Positions 9,897 through 24,200 of a stretch of 58,775 bases of DNA are shown here, in pieces; positions within the stretch are counted from its first letter, which is position 1, and each line of letters starts with the position of its first letter. The stretch is from assembly GCA_001662425.1 (NCBI GenBank), contig BDDC01000494.1, positions 235-59,009 of the forward strand. Direction: 5' to 3'. The stretch is from Chlamydomonas sphaeroides. Its lineage: Eukaryota; Chlorophyta; Chlorophyceae; Chlamydomonadales; Chlamydomonadaceae. The notes under the pieces are model-generated. The model saw only the letters and a program-made list of their open reading frames with translations, was not told the DNA's origin and searched no databases. A program made the position numbers and the translations under genes.

Positions 9897-12855
9897 ATGC
9901 CGCCGACAGCTTATGCCAGCACAGCACTACACAGCCGCGCAAACGCCTCCTGCTGTCTACGTGCGGGCTGCAGAATCCGCACCGATAACGGATGGCCGCC
10001 TGCATTGTCACACACCGGGCAGCTGTCGCCCGCCGGCGGGCCACCAGGGCCCCGAGTCCAGCCTCTTCCTTTTCACTCCCACGCTAAGCTTTCTGTACAT
10101 TGCCGCGTCGCACCATGTTCACCACGCCATGAGCGCATGACTCGGCGGCCGCTGTCCACGCGGCGTGCACAGCAGCACGAAAGCGTCACTGGCACGGCAG
10201 CTGGCGACATGGCGGGCATGACGAGTGACGACCTGCTGGGACTTCTGTGGCAGGCGCGTGGGGCCGATGTTCGGGAATCTGTGGGTCCGGGATGGGTTGT
10301 ACGGCAGTTAGGGGGCAACGTAGAGACGCAGGTAGGGCGCAGGGACGGGGCGGTGCTTGCGGGCGGAGCTGTGTGGGTGCACCCAACCGGCGGACATGGT
10401 ACGTCACAGCCCTAAAGCATATGCAGGTGCGTCCGCGCGCGTGGCTCGCCCTCCGCAGTGTGCTGGCTTCTTCTCCCCCGGCGCCGTGGCACGCACCCCG
10501 TACCATGCCACTACCCTTTCAATGGCCCTGGTGCTCGCTCCTACCCTGACCACGTCTGCTGACGCAGATGGCTGGCCTGGTGACCAGCCGCTGCCGCCGC
10601 CGGCGCCCCCGCCGGGCTCCTGTTTACCTAGGTGCCGCCGCATCCGAGGGCCCGCGCTGCACCTCCTCAATGGCGCCTGCCCCTGGCGCAGCAGATCTGC
10701 GGCGTCATTGGCCCTGTCACACGCGTCCTTCCGCCGCGGGTTCTGCCCTGACCCCTGGCCCCTGCCCAGCTCCTGCCTCACACCCCCGAATATGGCCCCG
10801 GACTTGACACTGAAACATTCCCCCGCCCTTGTTCCGTGTGCGTTAGGCCGCGGGAACTGACGCGCTGCGCTTCGCCCCCGGGCTGCCGGCGCTGGTGGCG
10901 TCGCCCACCTTCGCGCAGGTCAGCCCTTGCGGAGACTGCGTGCGCACCAGGGAGGGTGGGGTGCGGGAAGGGGCGTGTGGTGCAGGCGTTGGAGCTGCGC
11001 GAAGCGAGTCAAGGGCTGTCGTGTGGCCTATGACAACGTCATGCCAGGGTGCATGCGCCCGTGTGCTTGCTGCAAGGCCGCCAAGCGGGTCGCCGGGTCG
11101 TGTCTCCGGAACCAGTGCAACCACCAGCTCGACAGCTCGCTAAACGCACGATGGGGCCGCGGCGCCCTGAAATCGTCGCACGTGGCGCGTCCGCTTGCCC
11201 ACCTGCCTCCCTGTCGCGCCGCTCTGCCGCAGCTGCGCTCCACCAACTTCGCCGCGTGGGTGTCGCTGATGGCGGATCTCGAGGTACAGCACGGCGCCGT
11301 GGGGGCTGCAGGGGCCGTGGGGCCCGTGGGAGCAGGACCTGGCTGTCGGTTGGGGGCATCGTTAGCGTTCAGCTGCCGCGGCGGTGCAGCCGGTAATGCC
11401 TGTGGTACAGGGGTCGTGTACCATGCTTTCGTCAGCCAGGGCCAGCTGCCGCATCTCTGAGCCTCCTTACCACAGGCGCCACCCTGCCCGCATCACCGCC
11501 ATTCGCTTGCGCTTCGAGCGGCCGAGACATCCGCCGAATCACCCGCTTCACCTTCCTCGCCCGCCTCCCCTTTGCCCCCTGCACAACGCACCCAGGTGGA
11601 CCGGCCGGCTGCTGTGCTGGCGCGTTGCCCCGCCTTCCTGCTGGTCCCGCTGGATGACACGAACCCGGGGCCATCGTCGGGGTCCCCGGACGCCGCGGAC
11701 CCGGCTGCGGCGCCGGTGCTGGGCGGCCCGTCGTACAGCGCGGCTGTCGTGCGGTTCGTGCAGCACCTCCGTGACGAGCTGCTGATGGATGAGGTCGAGG
11801 TGTTCGAGCTGCTGGCTAGGTGGGGCGCTGAGGGTGCGGCGGGCAAGCAGCGCCGGGCAGGCGCTGCCAAGCACACTTCTGGTACAGACGCGAACCCCCA
11901 TTGCGGGATGAGTTGAGCCGACACAGCCGGCCACCTGCCCGCTGCCCCTTTCCCCCACCGCTACCACACCCTTCGCCTTCCAGCCGTCCCTCGCTGGCGC
12001 TGGTGCTGCCTGGTGCTGTCAACGAGGCCATCATGCTGTTGTCGGTGGTCATCAAGGCCGCGGGCAGGGGAAACAGGTGGGGCGACAGGCGGGGAGGGGC
12101 ACGCGGGTGGCTGTCCCTGATGCAGGGCCCGTTGGGGCCTTGGGAGACGCCCTGCCTAAGCCAGCGGTTGCAGTATTCGGGCAAGGCATGGGTAAACGAG
12201 CAAGTATTGTTATTGCGCTTGGGGCCGAGGGAAAATTGCAAAAGCAGGCACACGGCCGACCCGCCGCCGCCGTGCCGCCGCCGTGCCGCGCGCGCCCCGC
12301 TGCATCCAACCTTCCTTCTTTACTATTTGCACTCCTGTGCTCGCTCCTTCACTGGCACTCCTCTCACTGCACGACAGAATGGCGTCGCGCCCGCAGCCAC
12401 CGATGTTGCAAGGCGAGGCGCCGGCTAGCGGCGCCACCCCCGCCTCCACCGAACCGCTGCAGGCAGCGCCTTCGGTGTTGGCACCGCGCTCCTCGCTGCC
12501 GCCGCCGCCGCTCAGCGAGGAGCAGGAGCTCGACGCTGCGCTGTACGACTTCCTCCGCAGCGCGCCTGCCGTACTGTCGTACAGCCGCAACGCGCTGTCG
12601 TACACGCTGCAGCGGCTGGAGCGCGACGGCGGCCTGGGCTCTCAGGCCGAGCTGTGCCGGCTGCTGTGTAGGGTGCCGGCGCTGCTGCCGGCGGCGGTGG
12701 ACGCCCTGGTGGCCGCCGAGGCCGCGGGTGCCGGCGCGGATGGGCTAATGGCAGCGGGGGGCCGGTCGGGCGCCGAGGAGGCGATGCGCCGGGTAGTGGC
12801 GCAGGCGGTTGCGCAGGCGGAGGCGGAGGCGGAGGCGCAGCGGCAACAGCGGTAG
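9897..12855 (+). CDS. mTERF-family protein
   Basis: Six exons are inferred: 9897-10331, 10847-10918, 11233-11283, 11596-11819, 11984-12076 and 12378-12855. The total is 1,353 nt, 450 codons plus TAG, with agreeing phases. Units of the mTERF helical repeat appear: LRFAPGLPALVASPTFAQ, NFAAWVSLMADLE, DRPAAVLARCPAFLLVPLDD, VRFVQHLRDELLMDEVEVFE, RPSLALVLPGAVNEAI, FLRSAPAVLSYSRNALSYTL and AELCRLLCRVPALLPAAVDAL. The C-terminus is a Gln/Glu/Ala-rich tail. Family members bind organelle nucleic acid and affect transcription termination, splicing or translation. The start is uncertain: ATG 9897 gives an Ala/Ser/Arg-rich leader that could be a transit peptide, while ATG 10137 is an in-frame alternative. 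Exon 1 is the least certain part. Confidence 0.75.
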
Positions 12856-14643
12856 CGAGCTCTGGGTGTGTGCTGTTCCCGTTGGCCGTTGGTCCAAGAA
12901 GCCTTGTGTAGCCACATGAACCCCCCTGCCGCTATGGCTTGCGAGGCCCGTTCGCTGGGCTGCGCGCGCTGCGCAAGGCCGCCTAATGGCCGATGGCTGG
13001 CACGGGCAGCTCGCGGCCGATCACCAGGAAGATGAGTTTGACCCGTAACTTGTTATGGCGTGCGCGTGCGTACGCAAGTACTATATGTGGCGTGACTGCT
13101 GGGCCGCGCGTTGCTGGGCCGCGCGCGGCCGACTGCTGGCGCAGTGCCCAGCAGGCCCTGCACCGGCAAACATGCATGCTGTGACTGCCGAAGTCCGTTC
13201 TGCAAACTCAGCGTAGAGGCAATGGCCGGACGCGGGAAAGCAGCTACTGACGCGACTGGCTCGCTCCAGCCATAAGGGCAGCAGAAACGAACCGCTGGTG
13301 AAGCCGTTATGGTGGGCCGTCAGGTGCCGGCGGCGCCGCCCGCGCCGGTCGGTGCAACAGCCGCCGTGTAGCGGTGAGCGCTGGCATGCAGTTGCTGCGC
13401 TGTGTATGGGTTGCGTGCGTCTGACGCCTTACGTCTATCTCACGCAACATACATGTAGGCTTACTTGCGGCCAGGGCTCCAGCCATTCCAAGCTGCGGCC
13501 CATGCTGCACGTTTTTGCGCTGGTAGTGTGGAGCGAAGTCACACGGCACGTGTAGCTAGCAGAGCTGCCAGCCCAAAGCGCCGGCATTGCACCGCTGACG
13601 GGTCAAGCATATGGACCGCGTAGTACGACATGTACGGCTGTCAGCCGACGGAGCTGAGAACCAATGTGGCTGGCATTGCGTGTGTGGGGGGTGAGTTAGC
13701 CAGCAGGTGGCCTGCGTCGACCGGGCGGGGTTCCGTGTGCTGGCAGTGCTCCCGCTGCCGCAAGTTTGCCGTGCATGCACGCACGGTACTGCACAACATA
13801 CACAGGACGAAAGCCACGTGCATGCGCACGAGGACATTTTTACGAAGGGGGATGCGAATTCCGCGCCCTGGTGAGCCACCAGCTATCTAGCACAAAAGGA
13901 ATAATGTCGACACCATGCCAGCATAGCGGCAGCACATGGAGAGCAGCGGGGTGCTGCGCGCTACAAACGCAGCATCAGTGCGCAGCAAAGATGCGTCGAA
14001 GCGAGGGAGCTGCGACTGAAACCAAGGCTTACTTGATGCAACCAATAATCATCGACGGCCGCTCTAGTGCCCAAGGGCTACTAATAACGTGGCTACGACC
14101 AGCCAATTCGCATTGCATTCACAGAGGCGTCGGGGCCGCTGACAGGCAGACCCCGCATTTCATTGCCGCAAAAAATAATAAGGAGGACAAGCTGCAGCTG
14201 GCCGCAACCAACACACCGGCGCCGGCAACAGCTCAGCGCGCGCGGGGGCGGGCTCCATGATGACTATCGCATGGGCACTGAAAGCACACACTCATATGTT
14301 GGCAACGTGGGCGCAGCCAGCAGGAGCAGGTCCGCGGGCCAGCCCCATGGTGTACGCCTGCCTGCTATTGTGTTGCTCAGCAAGACAAACGCAAGTCCTC
14401 TCTAAGGATCCCGTACGTGATCCGTATGCACAGCTAGCAACCTTTGTTTATATCACGGCTGGCCAGATATGCATCTCATTAGGATAGAAAGGCGCCATGC
14501 ATTCAACGCAAGGAGCTCATCATATGCACCATCGGTGCATATGCACACCGGTGACACATGTGGCTTAAGCCAGCCTTGAAAGCTACTACCGTAAAGAAGC
14601 TAAAGAGCCAAAGACTAGGGTGATCCATATGACTATAGCAGCC
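12856..14643. other. Intergenic, convergent 3' ends
   Basis: No exon was recognised between the mTERF stop and the stop of the giant minus-strand gene. No clear TGTAA signal for either gene was found. One perfect hairpin lies at 14521-14543. The rest is unremarkable. Confidence 0.5.
14521..14543. repeat. Perfect hairpin, 10-bp arms, 3-nt loop
   Basis: catatgcacc, loop atc, ggtgcatatg. It lies about 100 bases past the stop codon of the giant minus-strand gene, so it may fall in that gene's 3' untranslated region. Confidence 0.85.
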
Positions 14644-15210
14644 CTAGACCATGGGCCGCCTTGCCGCACGCCTCCCGCGTGCAGCCCTGATCGCCAGCAG
14701 CAGCCCCGCCACAGCCATGTTGGCAGCTGCCACCAGGCCCACAGCCAGACCGATTGCACCGCCTTGACCCACGGACCTGCCCATACCCTCTGGGATGCTC
14801 CTGCCCAGCTGGCGGCGGCCTGGTACGACAACAGCGTCATGGACGGCCTCCGAGTGGGGCTCAGTGGCATCTGGCAGCCGAGCGGCCTGGACGGTCGAGC
14901 GCTGCGCCTCGTCCAGCGCTCTGTCCTGCTCCTCTGTCAGCAGCCTGGGCTCCGCCTCGTACGGCAGCACGGCCGCTGCCAATCTGCCGGCCTCCTCCCG
15001 CGCCTGCTGCAGCTCCTCGTCGGTGAGCTCAAGGTAGAGCTGTTCCTCAAAGGACAGCAGCTGACGTAGAGAATGCACGGGGGCCAGGTGCTGCTTGATA
15101 GCCAGGGACAGGCTCGAGTTGGCGTCACGGAGCTGGGACGTGAGCTGGGACGCCACGTCAGCTGCGCTCAGGCCTGTTGCTGGGTCGTCCGTGGCAGTGA
15201 GCTCCACTTC
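14644..15210 (-). other. Last exon: coiled region, TM helix, basic tail
   Basis: The exon opens in phase 0 after acceptor ctgcag and encodes 188 residues. It starts EVELTATDDPATGLSAADV, continues with a Glu/Leu-rich helical stretch (LLSFEEQLYLELTDEELQQA), then a hydrophobic helix at 14689-14757 (AIGLAVGLVAAAN...AGLLLAI). The tail RAARGRRAARRPMV ends at TAG. Positive charges directly after the helix suit a cytosolic C-terminus. There is no GPI signal and no kinase or other signalling domain. The preceding exon ends at 15340 (...LLLTRHDAL). Confidence 0.85.
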
Positions 15211-18200
15211 CTGCAGGAGGTGGGCGTGACACGCGGGTCGCAAGCAATCAGGCTTGGCGCCGCGCAACAAGGGCAGCAGACAGCTATGCAGGATAATGGA
15301 GCTGCGGCAAGACAGGCGAATGTATGCATGGTGGCTCACCAGGGCATCGTGGCGTGTGAGCAGCAAAGCGCTGGTGGCCTCGGCCGCATCGGGTGAGATG
15401 CCCAGCCGGATCAACTCCTCGCGAAGGAGCTGTGTCAGCTCCGCTCCTTCATTGTCGGTGACATCAATCTCATCGGGGGGCAGCAGGGAGTCGTGCTGCC
15501 AGGCCATCAGGCGGCGGCCGCCAGCTGCTGTACCGGCTGGCACGGGGCCCAGGACCACGCCCAGGGATACCGTCGCCTGTCCGTCCGTGGGATCGATGGG
15601 ATGAATGGGCGGGCGGGATGCAATGGTTAAATTTGCCACACATGGCTGCTCAACTTAATCCCGGTGCGGTCTCAGCATAGCATAGGCACTGACCCTGACC
15701 ACTGGCGTGGTGCGCCCCATGAAGAAGCTGAACTGCGTCAGCCGTGATGGCACGTTGCCAGCCATGTCTGCGGGTCGGGTGGCAGCAGCATGCAAGCCAG
15801 GATCAGGCGCGAAGCACACAAGGGAGTGGGACCAGGCCTGGCGGACGGGTTATGTTGCGTGGAACCAAAGCACGCACCCCTGACGCCCGAGATGTTGACG
15901 CTGATGGTTCGGTTGGCCAGGAAGGCGTGATACGGGAAGTTGTAGGGGTCCCAGTGGAGCACGATGAGGCGCCCCTCGCAGGCAGGTATCAGGTACTCTG
16001 CGGGCGGCAGAGCAGAGGCATGGGGGCAGCCATAGTCAGGGCACCCATGCAACATGCCACCGGGGCGTGCTTGGCCGGAAAGCTCTTGCAGCCCGCCTCA
16101 CCCGACGGCAGGGCTGCTGTGATGTTGGTTCCCGTCGTGAAATTGGTGGTGGTTACCGAGGCCGTCACCCCAATGGCAGCGGTCTGGCGGCAGTCCAGGA
16201 GCTCAGAGTACTCCACCACAATGCCGTCACCTGCGGGTGGCAACCGATAGCAAGGGTACTTACATATTGATGCGGTCCCTGCTGCAACCAGAATGACTCG
16301 TGGTGCTGCCGCCCCAACCCCATCTTTTATCCCACCAGTACACCTGGCCCCCACCCCTGACGGGGCCTGCTGCCCACAATTCATCCCACCCGCACCTGGC
16401 AGATACGTCTGGTGGGAGTGGAAAGCCAAAGCGCAGACAAAATGCATGCGTGTTAGTTGTTTCATTGTATGGTAGCTCGCCTGTATCGTAACCCTGGCTC
16501 ACCCTGTTTGGCCACAGGCTGTTGAACACGGGCACAGGCGGGCGGCGGTCCACCAGTAGCCGCACCGGCTCTCCCTCCACACGGGCGTCGCTGCCACCTG
16601 GGGTCATGCAACAAGGGCGGCGGGTAGAGCTACATGCAACACAACTCACGATCACAAGCACGCACGAAACGAGCGCCAACATACACACTCACCTGCCGTT
16701 GCTGCATCGCACACCACCACCCATCTCAGCAGGTACTCTCCGTCCGCCAAGGCGCTGGTCCAGTCCCGCCATTCCAGTGTCGCCAGGCCGAAGCTGACGA
16801 GGGGAACAAGGGCATGTGGGTGCCGTAACATGGTGAACATTGCAGTGTTCAGCTCAACGAAGCGGCTGTGTTTGCGCGTTCAAGTCTCAAATAGGACAGA
16901 GCCTATGTGTGTAGACCCTGCTGTTGGCTGTATGCCCACCTGGTGTCCTCAAGGAGCGCAAAGTTGACACGAGCCTGGTGACCAAGGAAGAGGCCATGGT
17001 GGTTGGGAGCAGCAGCCGCATGGTGATCAGCAGATGCCACAGCATGGATGCACACGACCGTGCAGTCTTCAATATTGGCTGGCCACTGCTGATGCACGCG
17101 AGCAGACAAGTTGCTCACCCCCGTGGTTGCGTTGCGGATGGTGGACCATATGCCGCCGTCGCGGCTGGGGCTGGTGTACTCGATGAAGATGCCCGTGCCG
17201 TTGTTGGCAAGGCGGCTGTGCGTGCGCAGCTTTTGCGTTGTGTAGAGCGGGTTGAACAGTGTAAGCTTAAGCTCCTGTGTTGCAGAGGTTTTGCCAATCT
17301 CAATTATGATGTACTTTTGTAATGTTTTCAACAGCGAATGCGCGGCTTAGCGGGCAAAGAGACAGCATGAATGCGACGGCAGGTCGTTTGTAACTCGCGA
17401 CTTACTGTTCCGCTGGCTGCATCGCTGGCGTTGAGCAACAGCGGTTGCACGGGCGGCCAGCCCCTCTGCCACGACACCTCGGGGCAGCCGCGGTAGCACG
17501 TCAGGCCGAGCTTGGCGGTGGAAAGAGTTGCTGTGGGAAAGTAAAACAGAGGCACCGGAGTCCATGATTCAGTCTTAATACTACGCCATTGCAAGCACGC
17601 CAAAGTCAAACCAGCAGGGGCAATTGACACCCGAACAGGTGCCGAAAAAGGGCTGGTGCAAACCAACAGGCAGGCTTGCATGTAGAGCACGCACGGCTAG
17701 CTGGCAGTGTCGGTTGCGGGCACAGTAACGCACCAGGAGCGTCTGGGCTGAAGGCTGGGCACTGTGAGTATGCCGATATGTCCACAGTCGTCACAGTCGA
17801 CCTCGAGCTGGGGCTGCACTTGGCAGCGACCTAGCGGGGCGGGCATAAGCAACATAACGTGGTGGTGATGCAATAGCGAATTGAACGCTGTGACAGTGAT
17901 ATCCGGAAGTTACATCAGGTTTTCGCCGTAGGCAGTTATCCACCCACCACAGTGCGGAACTGGTTGGCGTAAGGTCCGTCCACCCAGTAGAAGACATCTT
18001 GGACCCAGGGAGCGCCCAGGAGCTGAAGGTAGATGCCATTCTGGTTTGTGTTCAAATCCGGTGTGATAGTGAGGAGGACCTACGACGCCAGACAAGGATG
18101 GTTAGACCTGTTGATGTGAGCCCACATCCACGACAAAGCCTGCCCCCAACCAACAGCACATCGTTCATGACTGCTCACCGGCTCGTTGGTCTCGCTCTGG

Positions 18201-21200
18201 TTCTCTAGCACCAGCTCATACAGTGTGGAGTCACCCTGCTTGATGTTCTCCTGTGAGGGAACATGCATGCATGCGTGCATGGCCAGAATGGAACTGCATT
18301 GATTGCATGCGGCAGAGTTCATTGGCGCCCTGGTTGCCTTGTTGCAACTGCAATTGTGTGCTGTCGTACTGACAAGCCGCGCGAGATCATGTCAAACCTG
18401 CAGCGCTGGAGCTTGGAGAGATATCTTCGCGCCGTAGCGTTGCAGCGTATTTGGCTCATGCGGGCACCGTGAGCTGCCAGCCAGCGTCTTGAACATTGGG
18501 ACACCATAAGCCGGGCAGGGCTTGATCTGCAAAATGGCCAGCCGGTTACAGGCAAAGTGTTCATTGCAGTCTAATGTTGTATGATGTGGCTATGAGGCAG
18601 GTTACTTGCATGGCCGAGGGGGCCATCCTTTGTTTCTGCAGTTAAACATGTGCTGGATTTGAAAGGCGATGGCTGGCTGCCTGGCTCACCTCCACCAGGA
18701 ACTGGTCGCCGGGGTCCTTGTCGGATAGCGTCACTGTTACAGTGCGCTCACGAGCCGTTTCCTGGTGGTGGTTGGAGCACATGCATTGATTGCATTCGAC
18801 ACACGCACACGCGCGCAGGGTGCTTGTGATGCGACACACGGCCGTCATCCCACCTGGCTCAGGGAACTACCGAATGTCAGCTCAATACCATACGTGCTCT
18901 CTTCCTGTTGTGCAATGGGTGGCCAGAGAGGGCAACCGTGCGTGTGTTCATGCTCGTCAAACCACGCCCGCATCTGCAAGGTGCTGCGGGCTAGGGCACG
19001 TGGTGTACATGACAGCACCACACGGCAAGCCCATTGCATCTGCAACCCGGCTTTGAGACTGGGGGCACAATGGCCGTGGGTGCCTCTGTGCTTGAGTAAC
19101 GTTGCTGTCACAGAAGAGTACTGTGTACCGAGTTGCCATGTTGCTGATGCTCTGCAGTACCCCTTTGCGTAAGGCCTTGCACTCGGGGCAGCAGTAGCGC
19201 CGTACCTCATTCTCCACTTTGAAGGTGTTCAGGATCTCTCCTGTCAAGAGGCAGCGGGCAGCGCAGCTTGTGCCGAAGCAGGGTACACACGACGAGCAGT
19301 GTAGATATTCTCTTGCATGTAAGCGCTTACGCACCTTCGCCCCCGCCAAAGATTCCTGAAGCGAGGCCGGGGGTGGCCGGAGCAAGCGGGCGTTAGGCAG
19401 CTGCCATGTGGGCTTGCGTGAGCAACAGTGTCTTGCTTACCAGTTGAGGTTTGAAATGTCATGCCAAAGCGGATGGTGGTGCTGAGCGAAGATGCTGACG
19501 TCATTGTGTAGCTGTAGCTGGCATCACCACCAGAGAATGAGAACTTCGTGAATTTGGTGTTGGTCTCCTGCTGCAACGCATCAATCTGCCGCCCTGCCAG
19601 GATGCCTCCTGGCACGTCCACTACGGGCTTCACGACGGTATTGCCCTCTTCGCCACTCTGCTCCAGGTATTTCTGAGAGGGGGGTTGAACCAAGGTGTTT
19701 TAAGATCTGCAAGCTGCAGGCATCACTATCAATCATGCGCTCCCAGGTCACACTACAGCAATACCTGGGTCCGCAACATGAGCTGCTGCAGCCGCCCCTC
19801 GCCCTCAAAGAAACCAAGCTGCCACACACCATCCTGCAAAGCATGGAACCGCCCACGCACGGGCAGAGTATTGTCACACGCGCCCACCACCAATGCACAT
19901 GTTGCTGACTACATAGCACGTTTCACCTCTTCCAGGCGCTCATTGGCGATGTTTCGGCCTTCATACATTAGACTCTCCCTCTGTGGGTGCTGGTCCATGC
20001 GCTGTACAGCGGCAGGTGGGGTCCAGGGTTGTGAGTGTGCACGCAGCAGGGACACAACCGTGCACGTGGCACCGGCGGCCCCAAGGTATGATGTATGAGC
20101 ACTGTGTCATCCCCAGTCTGCAGCGCCGGCCCGTGGCACCTACAAACTCCCCGCCTTGCTTGCCTGGTGCCAGATGCTGTCCACCACGGGCTGCACGAGG
20201 CCGTTGGCCTCGGGGCTGCCAAACTGCGCAGAGGGGGCGGGCGGTGGAAAGGACGCTCACATGCATGCAAGGGCGCACTCATAATCCCAGGTGCAACTGC
20301 AGGTCAACTTGCCTGGTACGTGGGCAGCTGGCCGCTGTTCTTGTCGGCAAAGGCCGTGTCGTACAGCTTCTTGTGGACTGCCAGGATGTCCTCCCAGCCC
20401 TTGATGCCGGATCTTATGCTGTGGTGGAAGCCGAATGCAAGCAGCGGAACGGCGCGCACAGCAGCCAACATTGCTTGCAGCCACGGATTCGAGTGGAACC
20501 CAAGCGTGCCGGTTGGTGCTGTCTCACCTGGCCTTGGCTGTCGAGTTGCCCAGTTCGTCCGCAGCCTCTAACTGGCGCCTCAGCTCCGGCAGCATGACGG
20601 TCCGGATGTGCCAGACGCTGTGGGCACAGCGATTGCGCGCCAGGCAGCGTGTTGTGCTACATTGCAACATTGTGCACTACAAATACGCAGTGGCCGGACA
20701 GCCGTCAAGGGAAGGAACCGCCAAGCAACCGATATGACGACGTAGCGAAGCGGCAACCTAGAACATGTGCTGCCGTTATCATGCATCCATCCAGCTAGTC
20801 CAGCCTCATGCCCGTGCGGGCACCCGCCGCAGCCGCCCTGGCCCCACGCTTACCCCTCACTGCTCCCCCCCTCCCTGCTGCTGCTCTGCTCCTTGCCGCT
20901 GCCGCTGCTGCTGCACCCCTCCTCGTCCCCGCTTTTGCACCCGAAATGGTGCAATTGTTCAAAGGTTCAGGGCGGCCGTAATCGCACGAGCCGTGCTTCA
21001 CTAACGAACTCCATTGCCCAGCCCGCAGGCCGTATCCCCCCATTTAGCAGCACAAAAAAGACGAAGCACGGGCGGCAGTATCAAGGAATCAAGCCCAAGC
21101 AATTCGACACAGCCTAAAACTGTTTTCACCCTAGTTGACAAGCCCAGTTGTGGTTTATTCATGGCAAATGTTATCGTGGCACTTCGGTAGTTTGGCAATC

Positions 21201-24200
21201 AATGATCGCCCCCCCCCCCCACCTGTGCCAAGAGGTGCCGTCCATGTTTGGCTGCGCATTCCAAGCCCTGCACAGCCGGAACAGAGGGCATTGTTCCTGA
21301 GCTGCACGTTAAAGCCGCTGCCACCCGCGCCGTGCTATTGGCTTACGGAATGCCCATGCGGGCAGAGGCTGTGCAGGTAGAGGTGTCAAATGACAGCGTG
21401 TCTGCAGAGGGCATGCCGCCAGTCAGCAGTGTGCTGCGCGCACATCGAGGTCATCATGTTTGGCTGGCACAGCAGTGCCAGAGTACCTTGGAGCGTAAAC
21501 ATGATTGCAAATGTTGGGGCCTGTGGTGTGTGCGGTGGACCACGCACACAATCATGTGTGTGTTGATTACAGCCGGTGGGTTGCTTGCCACACTCTCGCA
21601 TCAGATACTTGCCAGAATCATGTCGCTGCCGTCGCCGACCATGTCTGGGTGATTGTAGCCCGCTGTTGTGTGTGCGTGGGTGGGTGGGTACATGCGTGTT
21701 GTGTGCGGGCACGTATGTGGGAGGGACGGGCTCTTGGGTTACGAGATGACTTTGACAGGCATGCACAGGACACAAACATGCCGTGCTCAAGGTCGCATAC
21801 TATGGACACGCACAGAAATGACTGATGAAGCAAACTTTATCAAGTTCAGATGCACGGCAACGAGCACAGTTTCGTCGACAGCACTTATGGAGTCTTGGAG
21901 ACGTCCCAGACCTGGTGTCGAGAAGCCATCCGCTTTGGTGATGGTCAGCTGCAGCAGCACATATATGGATCAGTGTTGTACATTTGTACGTCTCATCTGG
22001 ATGAACCCTTTGGTGTGCGGCCAACCATGTGCCTATCGCACCTTGTACTCGCTTGCATCCTTCGAAGGTAATGGCACATGTTTGGGAGTGTCACATCATC
22101 AACGTGTGACATGCAGCCTGGCAGCTTCGTACCTCGCCAGAGTTGTCGTATGTCCTGCAAATGCCACAACCGGATGGTCAGCAGCATGGTCAGCATTGCA
22201 GCAACGAATGTGGCAATGTAACCCCTTACTTTTCCGACGCGATACCGGCTGTTCCTGTGTCCTCAATCAGTTCCTGGGGATGGAGCGTGTGTGGAGGCAA
22301 CACCGCATCACATCACACACTGCTGGGATTGCCTACTGCCAGTGGTGCTGCAGCGCTTGAACTGACCCAACAAAGCGCGACGCCCAAGCCCATGCAAGGT
22401 CCCTGCTCTGTATTCAAGCCGACGGACTGAAAGGGAGGGACGGATTGGCAATGTGATGTGCGGGCATTTCATTGCTCGTGCGTGTCCACACACTGAACGC
22501 CCATAATGGCATACATGCTGACACCCGCTTGCAAGTGTGCCCACCCTGAAACCGTGCAAAGATACATACCAGCTTTGTCTTGCTGCACGTTGGAAACGCC
22601 TGGGCGAGGGGGGATGGATTCATGCATATGTTGGTAGCTACAGCTCAGCAGTGCACAGCCTTGCGTCAAAACGGCTGTGCACAAATTTGTCATTCATGCC
22701 ATGATCTGTCGCACCACATCAAAATATTCCTCCACCTCTTTCTGCGGGTGCGCAACCCCGAGGCGGTGCAGGATCAGGCTGACTGCAAACGGCAAGCACT
22801 CGGGTTGCAAGTCTGGCTGCAGAAGTTGCTCACCGGCTGTAGGGGTGGCAAGGCGGATGACGCCATGCAATAGCAGGATGATGGCACAGGGTTACATGAA
22901 GGGTAGAACACTGCAGCTTTTGAGCATTCTACGATCTCCCATTACCCTCGCTGCCCACCGAGATGACAAAGTCGCGAGGGCGGTTCTGATATTCATCGGG
23001 TACGGTGCTACTTGCGTTGACCAGGCCGTTGTTCCTGCGCGAACAATCCATAGAGTTATGACCGTTATGGCTTGCGTCCAGACAGTGTGGGCTGCAACGA
23101 ATGACACACCCAGCATTGACAGCGTATGGGTCCTGCGGAGCACACGGGCCAGCAGATAAGCAGCACGGCAGCTTGTGTTAGTATGACCCAAGCACCGGCA
23201 GGGACAGGCATCTCCTAAGCTAGCTCCGTTGGTCAAGAAGAACCCGCCGTGGCATGCTGTTATGCCCCAGTGGCTCTGCTGCCCCTCGTGTGACTTATCA
23301 TGCGCGTGCCCGTGCAGCTGGCTGTTTAAAGCCGGGTGTTGCGTGCACGTCCCACAGCAGTCCAGCAGTGCCCCCCCCCCTTCGCAGCTGGCAGCAAACG
23401 CACCCGTGCAAACGCAAGGGTCAGATCTGCCAGGGAGACCTTGGCAGCCGGTGTCCGGGGGTCTTTGCTGTACTTGTCGTACTCATTCAGTGCATGTGCG
23501 AAGAAGCGATGGGTCTGTTCAGGGCGCAACGCTCGCTCCACAAAGGATGCTGGGGGTGCGACACACATGACAGCACGGCACAGCTGTCGTTAGGTTGCTG
23601 TGCACTTGGTATTGTGCAGCCAAGTTGTAGATGGTTGGCGTCAAAGCAATGTGGCCCGCAGCAGTGCACGCACGCACCCGCCAGGAAGTTCTTCGTTTCC
23701 TCGTTCATGCCATTCCAGTTTCTGTGCAGGGCTCGAAATGCAGTGCAGGGTTTGATCACGCACGCGGCTGGCATGACAGTCACACCCTAGATGCCACCCT
23801 AGATGCCATAACAACATACGAACAACCCAACGCACATGCCGGCAGCTGACAGGTACGACTGCAGCACATCTGCATCATTTGCATTTGAGTTGACCAGGCT
23901 GTACCCTTCACCCCGGCCTGCGGTCCCAGTCTCAATAGTCGTGCTGCTTAGGACCTGCGGCGCAGTCACTTTTACAATCAGGCATAAACAAAAGCAGCAC
24001 GCACAACTCCGGTACTACGCACCGCCGTCCTCAGGGGGTTGGTGTCTCCCACGTCGATTGTGTTTATTGACTTATAGTTCTTGGCGCGTTCCTGCACGCT
24101 GCTGAACCGCGGCTGGCCCTTGAGGTCATCAGCAAGCTGTACGTGGAGGTTAAGCGGAACTTGCGGCACATATAACATGGTCGATCAGGGTGTTGCCAAC

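Noticed and set aside
13086..13160. GC-rich near-repeats (ctgctgggccgcgcg)
   Set aside because: Two short imperfect copies only; not enough to call a repeat element.
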